NCBI RefSeq assembly: GCF_040954645.1 | Contig: NC_092803.1 | Location: 14,323,230 to 14,387,229, forward strand | Source of the DNA: Diabrotica undecimpunctata | Taxonomy: Eukaryota > Arthropoda > Insecta > Coleoptera > Chrysomelidae | Direction of reading: 5' to 3' | Length of the DNA stretch: 64,000 nt | In this document: piece by piece, positions 55,795 to 64,000 of the stretch | Numbering within the stretch: position 1 is the stretch's first letter | How the letters are laid out: each line of letters begins with the position of its first letter | Position numbers and translations under genes: made by a program | The notes under the pieces: generated by a model | Seen by the model: only the letters and a program-made list of their open reading frames with translations | Database searches by the model: none | What the model was told of the DNA's origin: nothing

Positions 55795-56570
55795 TCACTC
55801 CTCTTTCTCCTCTCTCAGCGTATTTCCTGTAATTCTTCTCAGTACTCTTATCTCTGCTGTTTCCAGTAGTATTTGCGTTATGACTGTGTCGGGTCTTGTT
55901 CCTGAGGCATATGTCATTATTGGCCTTACACTGGCTTTATAAATTCTTGACTTCATCTCAGTGTTAATGTGTCTGTTTCGCCATATAGTGTTATTAAGGC
56001 ATCCTGCCAGTCTATATGCTTTTTGAACTTGATCTCTCACTTCTTTGTCTAGGTCTCCATAGCTAGACAGTGTAATTCCCAGTGTAATTATTTCCATTAC
56101 TTGTTCAAAACTGATGTTATCAACTTCTATTTTACATCTGATTGGTTCTTTGCTGACTACTATTGTTTTAGTTTACTGATATGAATTTGTCATATTAAAT
56201 TCTTTTGCTCTTATGTTAAATCTCTGGACCAGTCTTTGCAGACTATCTTCATCTTGGACTATAAACATTGTGTCGTCTGCGTAACAGAGTATTTTGATTT
56301 CTTTGTTTCTCATTCTGTATCCTCTTCCTTTGTTAACGGTTTTGATGATTTCATCCATGATCAAATTGAAGAACATGGGGCTCAATGAACCCAGGTGTTT
56401 TATTCCTCTGCCTAGTTCTATAGGTTCTTTACGTTGTCCATCTATTTCGACTTCCATTTTGTTGTTTTGGTAGATGTTTTTATAATATTTAGGGGAACTT
56501 CTATCATACTCTAAGTAATTTCTCAGTAATTTATTTGTTTTATAACAATCTGCACACGATCTTCTACTAC
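55795..56570 (-). mobile_element. RTE-like LINE RT fragment
   Basis: Minus-strand coding pieces: KMEVEIDGQRKEPIELGRGI, then LSPMFFNLIMDEIIKTVNKG, the catalytic box CYADDTMFIVQDEDSLQRLV, and after a stop EIITLGITLSSYGD, VQKAYRLAGCLNNTIWRN, KSRIYKASVRPIMTYASGTR and RVLRRITGNTLRE. The RT palm is intact but the N-terminal half is missing, cut by a (TA)n tract at 56592. Confidence 0.75.
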
Positions 56571-56587
56571 GAAAAACCTGTTTTTCA

Positions 56588-56591
<4 letters not shown>

Positions 56592-56682
<91 letters not shown>

Positions 56683-56684
56683 GA
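56592..56684. repeat. (TA)n microsatellite
   Basis: About 90 bases of almost pure TA. Frames translating it into YIYIYI strings are meaningless. Confidence 0.95.
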
Positions 56685-56875
56685 GATTAACATTTTCAAA
56701 ACCAGAGGGCACAAGAAGCAGAGGACGACCACGAATGAGATGGATTGATGATGTGGAAGAAGACCTACAGATTCTAGGGGTTAGAAGATGGAGGGAAGTT
56801 GTCAGGAATTGACAGGAGTGGCGACTTCTTTGTGAACAGGCCAAGATCCACAACGGATTGTCGAGCCACTTATGA

Positions 56876-56876
<1 letters not shown>
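56685..56876 (+). mobile_element. LINE 3' end ending in a TGATGA/TA tail
   Basis: Reads GTRSRGRPRMRWIDDVEEDL, then QILGVRRWREVVRN, stop and EWRLLCEQAKIHNGL, the C-terminus of an RTE-like ORF, followed by TTATGATGATATATA running into the next (TA)n tract. Confidence 0.7.

Positions 56877-56878
<2 letters not shown>

Positions 56879-56939
<61 letters not shown>
56879..56939. repeat. (TA)n microsatellite
   Basis: About 60 bases of TA following the LINE 3' end. Confidence 0.95.
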
Positions 56940-56944
<5 letters not shown>

Positions 56945-57720
56945 GAAACCTAGAGGAACTTCCGATAAGTACATCAGGTGTTCCAATTTTCCTGTCATAG
57001 CTGTTACCGAAAGCCTTACTTTAGGCAAAGCAATGACTGCATTGAGTAACCAATTTCAAATAGTTAAGAGTAGTAAGACATCATCTGACGAGCAGTGGTA
57101 CCAACAAAGGATTGGTGCACAAGCAAAGAAATGTAGATCAGCCGGCAAGTTTACAAAAAACGACCAAAGGGCGCAGTAATGGCAGCAACCGCAGCTCCTC
57201 ACATACCACGTTGCCTCTTCATTACCGATGGTGGTCTCCTACTTCAGCTTCTTATCGATACAGAAGCAGACCTAAGTGTACTTCCACGTAAAATCTGCAC
57301 TGCGACTCAGCCCAGCACTGTATGCCTATATTCTGCCACCGGACAGAAACAGCTTACATTAAACCTTGGTTTAGGCCAACCAGTAACATGAACATTTGTA
57401 GTCGCAGAAGTCATCACACCCATACTTTCTGTCACACCACGGCATTAGTGTAGACATGAGAAACAAACGACTAATAAGTCTCTCAAGCAGTATTACTTGT
57501 GTGTCTCGTCATGCTAAAGTATCGGAAGTAGGCCTGTGCACTGCCCATCCTAATGATCGTTTAACTGCTGGTATACCAGAATATACTGGAAGAGTTTTTT
57601 GGCGTATCTCGAGTTCCATTAGACCGTCTTCAAACGCACAAGCTGACTTCAACGAGTTTTTGAAGGCAGGCATCATCCGACCATCAAAGTCATCTTGGGC
57701 CAGCCCAAGAAGCAAGTGAT
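56940..57720 (+). pseudogene. Gypsy fragment 3: Gag end, protease, RT start
   Basis: Frame pieces read ALSNQFQIVKSS (Gag), WYQQRIGAQAKKCRSAGKF (knuckle-like segment with lost Cys/His), CLFITDGGLLLQLLIDTEADLSVLP (protease, split here as CLFITDGG and LLIDTEADLSVLP) and FNEFLKAGIIRPSKSSWASP (RT). The protease active-site triplet is Asp-Thr-Glu instead of Asp-Thr-Gly, so it is inactive. A different gypsy lineage from elements 1 and 2. Confidence 0.65.
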
Positions 57721-57844
57721 AGATTTTCATGCCTACCTTTATCAGTCAAAAGATAAAAGTAAACAAGACCTTCTGACATTGGCTTGTTGCAAGGGACAGA
57801 AACCGAAAAGAGGGAAATCTAATCATGCTACAGTGTGGATAAAA

Positions 57845-58905
57845 TATTATGTACGTTTGAATGAAGATGATTAGAGTATGTGCCAAGTCGTTTCTAGGAA
57901 TTACAAATTTAAGAAAGGACCGCATACAAAGAATTGTAAGAAATTTTGTTATAACTGGGGAGCTACCCAGGGAACGTAGAGGTGGCAATAGAGTGGGTCC
58001 AAAAATGATGAAAAAAAGAAACTGCATCAAAAAATTTACAGAGTACATGTACAGAGTGTCATTACTGTAGAAGCAAGACAAGCGTGAGGGTCTACTTGCC
58101 ATGTGACTTGAATTTTAAGAAACTTTTCGACCGTTATCTTCGGAAAGTGCCTTGTATGTGAAGCTTAGTTATTTTCTAAAGTATGTGAATGTTAACTACA
58201 ACATCGCTTTTGGAACTCCGCTGACTGACTGCTGTTCCACTTGCTTGAAAACAAAGGAGCAGTTGAAAGTAGCAACTTCTTTAGCCGCTCGGCAAAAGTT
58301 AGCCACTGAGCATCGTGTTCGTAAAAGCAAAGGCTTTTTTCAAACTCCTTAAAAATCCAAAACCCAACACAGCTTACTTTTCGTTCGACTGCCAAAAAAA
58401 CTATCTAGACTGCCTGATCAAGCAGCATATTTCAGCCAGCAAATAAACTATAATAATTTCACAATTGTTGCTGGAATTTCTTCGGATAAATTAAGAACAA
58501 CAAATTAATGGAAATTAGTGGCTACGACGATTTAATCAGAAAGCATTCCACTGTACGAAAAATCGGTATCGATTGGGATGTGTTTGATTGGAGGACACAA
58601 ACAAAACCAGTTATTAAGCTGCCTAGTTCATGACACTTTGAATTTAATAAAGCAAAGCGGTTTATTTTTTCCAAAAAAGGCAACAATGTTCTAGTCCAAG
58701 GTGAACCCAATTACCGAAATGACGTTGGAAAAGCTAAAATCGTTTGTAAGAAAAATTTTTCTCTTTCTTCAATGGCTCCTAAGAAATGACCACTGGGAAA
58801 AGAACTAAACGTTGATAAAGGAACTATTAATAGTCTCCTTTCCAAACCCTATGGAGAAAATTGGAGAAGCCTTCCTGAACTAAATGTTTACAAAAGCACT
58901 TGAAG
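57845..58905 (+). pseudogene. Uncharacterised transposon-type protein, broken copy 1
   Basis: Frames give VCAKSFLGITNLRKDRIQRI with ELPRERRGGNR (a winged-helix/HTH-like start), then NYNIAFGTPLTDCCSTCLKT (Cys cluster), DQAAYFSQQINYNNFTIVAG, and a C-terminal block WDVFDWRTQTKPVIKLPSS, FNKAKRFIFSKK and LLSKPYGENWRSLPELNVYK. I recall this order from multi-copy insect proteins without an assigned superfamily. The C-terminal block matches 63457-64000. At least four frame breaks. Confidence 0.65.
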
Positions 58906-60611
58906 ACAGATTCTACGTCACCAAAAAACACCGCTGATGGTTTGGAAAATTGCCAAAATGCAGAAAATGACTGTTTTTTCGTTTGAGCATGACCGATTGA
59001 TATTACTTTTGATTTTTTTTTTAATTTTCTTTAATGACTAAAAATGTTAAAGTTTTATTTTCATGAATAAATCCCTTATGTTCTTTATTGAACTTATAAC
59101 CTTATAACTTGGGGTTATAGGGTTATTTTTTTTGGGTAATAAAAATAAAAGACTGGATTGGCAAAAGAAAGAAAAAAAAAAATAAAAACCAGGCTTAACA
59201 ATTTGATCAAACGAGAGATAAAGAAAATGGAGAAAAATTAGAGGCAAGTGATATTAATTGGAAGGGAATTTAAGTGACCGGATGGTCAAGCTGGTTAACT
59301 AAAATTTAGTGAGTGTGAGAGAGATAGAGAACAATAAGAAGATGAGACGTAGATATTCAGGTAATGGAGATCGGCTGGCTTTTCGTGCCGTATTAGAATT
59401 AAATGAATGATGATAAAGAAACAACAGATAAAAACCGAAGATCACTGAAGAGGAAAGGAGTTGATAACAAAAAAAATGGGCGCCATGAGTAAAGGTTTGT
59501 TGGATTTTCTACTCCGTTGATATTACAGTGGGAGTGCTACAACGTATAGTGATAAACGATAAAAGTATGATTTAATCCTAAAAAATATTTAAAACCCAAG
59601 TAGCTGAGAGAGACCAGGTGTATGTAAAGTAAAACGCAATATATACAATATGTGGTTTTATTCTAGAAAAATGTAAAAAAATGGCTTGATTATATAATGT
59701 AATGTATAGAAAATTTAAAATATATGATATACTCTTTTTTTTATATAATGTTCCCTTTGTTTAAATCACAAATTTTTATAATATACAAAAAGAAAACCTG
59801 AGTGATTCCGTATCAAAACTTCAACAAAATACAGACAGAGTTTTTATTTAAATACCAATGCTTAGGTCGATAAGTACTTATACCCCTTTACATGCATTCG
59901 GTGATGCAAGACAATATCGTTTAATAAATTAATTCAAATATATGAATAAAACGGTGAATATAAAGTAAAATTAAAAGATAAAGTTGATTTAAATCTTTAT
60001 GATTGAAGCGAACTAAAGAAGAAAAAATTTAAAACTTCAATTAGATTAGTTACTAACACTGACGTTAAAGTATTTACGTTGTTTAACCAAAAGTACAGTA
60101 TATATGAATGAATTAGAGACACTTATCTTAATGCAACTCCAGACAAGGAATACTTGCTACACAGTTTAATAACGACCATAAGCGATTAACTGCTCCAAAT
60201 CGATTTTAGTTTGTAGGCCACTTACATCACTAAGATTTCCTTATGGAAATGGGTGATCGGTAAGATTTACCTTCCAATTTCCTTATTTTTTGTTGTTCCT
60301 GAGGTTTATTTTATATAGGCTTACTTGTGTTTTTTCTATTTACTAAGTACGGCTAAAAAGAAGTTCCTATAATTATCTAGAATTTTTTCCCGTGGATACA
60401 AGGTGAGAAAGACCGGTTTATCAAGATACTGAACGGTATTCTTCCACGCATATACCTCACAATAAAATCAAAAATAATATTTGAGTAATAACTTTTTAGC
60501 ATTAGCTTCACTAAATTTGAATTATTATCAAATAAAATAAATAATCAACGTCTTTTATGGTATTTTGAAAAACACAAGATTATTCCACAATTGTTAGGAA
60601 GGATTGTTAGG
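58906..60611. other. Non-coding gap
   Basis: AT-rich; no gene recognised. A GACCGGATGGTCAAGCTGGT segment at 59276 has a tRNA-like style and could mark a SINE, but no second promoter box was identified. Confidence 0.4.
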
Positions 60612-60703
60612 AACAATCTGGCTACCAAAGACAACGCTCCACAAGAGATAATCTGGTAATACTCCAAACCCATATCTCCAACACAATAAATTGCAAGCAA
60701 GAT

Positions 60704-62440
60704 TTGATAGCAACTATCTTTGATATAGAAGGCGCATTTGATACCATCTCTAGAAATGCAATTCTTGACAAACTTTTTGAATGTAACCTTACTGGCAACA
60801 TATACGCATGTATCAAAAACTTCCTAACATCTAGATCGTTCAGGGTTTCTGTCAATAACTTCCTTTCTTCTCCACACATCCAACATGATGGAGTTCCTCA
60901 AGGTTCAGTTTTAAGCACATCCTTATTCATTCTTTCGATTAGCAAGTTAAGTGAAAATATAGCTCCACCAATCAAATGCGTATTATATGCCAATGACCTA
61001 ATAATGTACTGTCATGATAAATCCAACGCAACTATTAGTAAAATTCTACAATTAGGAGTAAATGACCTACAAAACAAAGTAGCTTCTCTAGGACTTACCC
61101 TCTCCCACTCTAAATCCAAAGTAATTAAATTTAGCAGAAGAATGAGTTCTTTTGATCCTGAAATCATTATCAACAACTTCAAATTACCGGTTGTTGATAG
61201 TTGCAAAATATTAGGGCTGATATTTGATTCAAGAATAACCTGGAAACAACACATACAGGAACTTAAAGGAGTTTGCCTAAAAAGGTTAAATATAATCAAA
61301 ACACTCTCACATTATCATTGGGGTGCAGAAGAAACTACGTTACTGAAAGTTTACAGATCACTTATCCGCTCCAAGCTCGACTATGGATGTTTTGTCTATA
61401 TGTCTGGTACTAAATCAATCTTAAATTCACTAAATACAGTACACAACACAGCTATTCGTCTATGTCTTGCAGCATTCCGTTCTAGTCCGACAGAAAGTAA
61501 TGTGAAGCTTTACTGTGAAGCTAATGAACCTCCTCTATGGCTTAGGCGAGAAAACCTTCTTCTATCCTATGCTGCTGCAATTTCTTCCAATCCGTCCAAT
61601 CCAGTATATCATTTAATTACATCATCACACCATCCCCATAACAACCATTCATGTAACTTAATTATAAATCCTATTTCTAGTCTTCTACAACCGTTACTAA
61701 AAGATATAAATTTGTCTGAAACCAGAACTCTACCATTCTCCAATAATCCCTATTGGACCAACATACTCCCACATCATGATATTTCCCTCACCAAGTTTAA
61801 CAAGGAAAATACCAGTATTAGTACATTAAGAATTCTCTTTCTAGAACTTATAAACAAAAATAAATATAACATAATTCTTTACACTGACGCGTCAAAGACT
61901 GAAAGTGGTGTTGGATATTCTGTAACCACTGTACAACAGCCTATCGAACTATCTAAAATTTCTCCTTGGTGTAGCATCCACACTGGTGAACTACTAGCTA
62001 TCTCACATGCTTTCAAATATGCCCAACAATATCCAAATACACATATAGCCATATGGTCTGATTCACTTTCCTCTATACACTCCATTAATGCTATATCCAC
62101 CAACCATCCTATCGTCCACGATATTCATGACACATATCAGCTTCTTATAAACCAAAATACAACTATAACTCTGATATGGGTACCATCCCATGTTGGTATT
62201 AGTGGTAACGAAAAAGCTGATTGCCTTGCCAAAAAAGCCGCATCATCCACGGACACCATTATAAATATACAAATTTGCAACGATCTCAAAGCTAGACTGA
62301 AGAAGCTGAATCTATCCACCTGGCAGATTCACTGGAATAATGTTACTTCAGCGCTGCATGAAATTAAACCCTCAGTGAACCTTCTTACCTATCCAGTTTA
62401 TCTCGAAAAAATATGGCAATCATACGGAGATTGCGTATAG
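60704..62440 (+). pseudogene. LINE 2 RT-RNase H frame, catalytic residue changed
   Basis: 578 codons open. RT motifs FDIEGAFDTIS, DGVPQGSVLSTSLF and the YxDD box reading LYANDLIMY (residues 94-102): the first catalytic Asp is Asn (AAT). RNase H motifs are intact: YTDASKTESGVG, HTGELLAIS, WSDSLSSI and IWVPSHVGISGNEKADCLAKK (split WVPSHVGISGNEKADCLAKK). The frame ends at 62440 after a shift near 62410; the C-terminus continues at 62413. Confidence 0.85.
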
Positions 62441-62673
62441 GACATACCCGTCTAACTCATAGCTACTTGATGACATCATCTCCACAACCAAAATGTCAGC
62501 ACTGCAATACGACTCTCCGAATCAGGCATATACTTATCAAATGCCCTTTTTATGCCAAAATACGCCAACAACTGGATATCAGTAGTAACTTCAAAGAGGT
62601 CCTAAACAGCACAGACCAAATCAACAAGGTTATCAAATTCCTCGAGAAAAGTCAACTGCTCAACAAAATATAA
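62413..62673 (+). pseudogene. LINE 2 C-terminal CCHC segment, shifted frame
   Basis: Reads RRLRIGHTRLTHSYLMTSSP, then CQHCNTTLRIRHILIKCPF, a C-x2-C-x7-H-x4-C knuckle equal to the end of the LINE 1 ORF2, and stops before the 3' UTR. Confidence 0.8.
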
Positions 62674-62850
62674 ATGTTATATTATTATAAGTTTTTATTA
62701 TTTTCTCTTTATGTTAAATGTTAACTACATTATTTTGTAATTTTGTAATTTATATGATATTACCATGTAAATCGTAACTCGTGCTAATGACCATAGATGT
62801 CACATGCACGTTAATTTAAATAAAAAAAAAAAAATAAATAAATAAATAAT

Positions 62851-63456
62851 CTATCTACACGCGTGCCTACATATTTAAACTGTACAAAAATTTACTCACC
62901 AGACGATTGTTTTCAGGGTTTTATTTAACTAGAGTTGGCGTATTTTTCGTTTAAATATTTCCACATCCTTATTTAATACATTTTATTAATCATGCCTCTC
63001 GTCTGCCGGTTTTGTTCTCTATTTAATATCGTTTGTGTTTATTCCCATCTAGTTCTGCTTTAAATCGCTTGCCAACTAGCATAGATAAAGAATATATATG
63101 AGTCCGCTAGAAGCAAAACTTTGTATTTACTGTATAAGTCAAACTGAGTTATTTGCAAAAAACTGATAAATTTTGCAAAAAACCTTAGACATAATAAATG
63201 GCACTTTTTTGTGATAGATAAATGCTTTATTAGGTAAAATATAATGATTTTTTTCTTAGAAAAGTTATTGGGTTTGCTAGAAAAGGAAGAAAAATTTGAA
63301 AATACCGAGTTTTGCAAGTGAACTATGTAAATACAGATTTACAAACCTAGTGTGTTAGGAATAAGGAAGAAAGCATGTGGAAGTAAACTTTTAGTGAAGT
63401 TTATTTTTATCCAAAGTACAAAAGGTATTACAAATTATAATATGTATATATTTATA
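62851..63456. other. Non-coding gap
   Basis: Nothing recognised between the LINE tail and the minus-strand frame. Confidence 0.4.
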
Positions 63457-64000
63457 TTAATTCCTAAACTCTAAGTTCCTCTGGGTCCTCATCATCAATA
63501 TGATCATTTTCTGCAGCACTCTCTTATTATTTGCTTGTACGCCAGTATCTATAATTTTATAAAATTTGAGATCCGGCTGGTCTCTCCAATTTTCACCAAA
63601 ATGGTTTCTAAGAAGAGTGCCTATGGACGATTTATCTCCTTTCAATGAACATCCAATCTGTTGTAACTTTGGTTTCAATAAAGAAATCTTTCTCCCTTTT
63701 CGTATTATAGACTTGCTGAACCCTATGTCAGAACGATAAAATATTTCCCCCCTTACCGTAGCCATATAATCTTTGTCCTTAGAAAATATAAATCGTTTCG
63801 TTGCATTACATTTAAAATGCCACTGGGAAGGTTTTTTAACAACAACGTCACTCGTCTTTCTCCAGTCTGATATCTGCCAGTCTTTACCAAGTCTCAGCAC
63901 CTTTGAGTGTTTTCCAATTATGTCTTCATATTCTTTTCTGTTTATTACAACGTTCTTCTTTTTATCTCCCTTTCTATCATACCGAAAATCCTATCTGGTG
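63457..64000 (-). CDS. Uncharacterised transposon-type protein, C-terminal part, runs off the window
   Basis: Minus-strand frame ending at 63457. From 63900 it reads LRLGKDWQISDWRKTSDVVV, WHFKCNATKRFIFSKDKDYM, VRGEIFYRSDIGFSKSI and LLRNHFGENWRDQPDLKFYK. In the same frame upstream, KEYEDIIGKHSKV continues to about 63985. It matches the C-terminal block of the broken copy at 58540-58905 (DWxVxDWR, WHF.FN..KRFIFSK, GENWR). Only one stop-free C-terminal segment is visible, so intactness of the gene cannot be judged. Function unknown; multi-copy nature argues for a mobile element protein. Confidence 0.6.

Larger units (their letters stand above)
60612..62850 (+). mobile_element. 5'-truncated I-clade LINE 2
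   Basis: Begins within RT (EQSGYQRQRSTRDNLVILQT) and ends in AAAAAAAAAAAATAAATAAATAAATAA, a TAAA-type tail usual for I-clade LINEs. Related to but clearly diverged from the LINE at 48817-54298. Confidence 0.85.

Noticed and set aside
56523..57179. Frames with (YI)n strings
   Set aside because: Translations of (TA)n microsatellites joined to LINE and gypsy pieces.
1..64000. tRNA, rRNA, CRISPR arrays, bacterial operons
   Set aside because: None seen; the organisation is clearly eukaryotic. tRNA-like hits could have been missed by eye.

Overview
This is a eukaryotic, AT-rich, intron-containing and heavily transposon-loaded stretch, most likely from an insect. The C2H2 zinc-finger gene family, the DD41D mariner, piggyBac, P, Tigger, RTE, I and Ty3/gypsy relics, and the long-TIR MITEs together resemble what I recall of large leaf-beetle genomes (Diabrotica-like). 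The species is inference; no search was run. There are no bacterial features, CRISPR arrays, rRNAs or tRNAs that I could recognise.

Layout. 1-410: minus-strand RTE LINE fragment. 431-9193: a giant near-perfect palindrome whose arms each carry a zinc-finger exon, a mariner transposase relic, a mariner-end MITE and half of a central MITE. The right arm is part of a two-exon zinc-finger gene (ZNF-B) whose first exon lies at 10514-10748, beyond the palindrome; the left arm has a headless exon (ZNF-A). 10916-17490: long-TIR MITEs plus an almost complete 2.2-kb DNA transposon (13505-15724; 12-bp TIRs, 8-bp target-site duplication) whose coding sequence I cannot place in a named superfamily. 17930-26899: two decayed Ty3/gypsy elements separated by a mariner fragment and an RTE LINE. 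27044-30727: a third zinc-finger gene copy (ZNF-C, minus strand) with its exon 1. 30828-33742: nested MITEs and a possible solo LTR. 34110-35686: a small two-exon THAP-domain gene. 36296-43874: a fourth zinc-finger gene (ZNF-D, plus strand) whose 6.8-kb intron holds piggyBac, CR1-like and RTE relics. 44529-47289: a clean 240-bp MITE, a P-element transposase relic and a tandem duplication. 48817-54298: a full-length I-clade LINE with target-site duplication, ORF1 (with a -1 frame break in an A-run) and an intact 1,221-aa ORF2. 55795-64000: more RTE and gypsy fragments, (TA)n tracts, a second 5'-truncated I-clade LINE, and two copies of an uncharacterised transposon-type protein.

The host-type genes are the four members of one zinc-finger family and the THAP gene. 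The zinc-finger genes share an architecture: exon 1 starts MEVKQEFSE and ends in EENQKTEKG with a phase-1 donor; exon 2 starts after TTTGTATTTTAG and carries a tandem finger array. They are presumably nuclear DNA-binding proteins. The arrays differ by whole 84-bp modules, so this looks like a rapidly evolving tandem family expanding in a transposon-rich setting. Everything else is mobile DNA, mostly dead.
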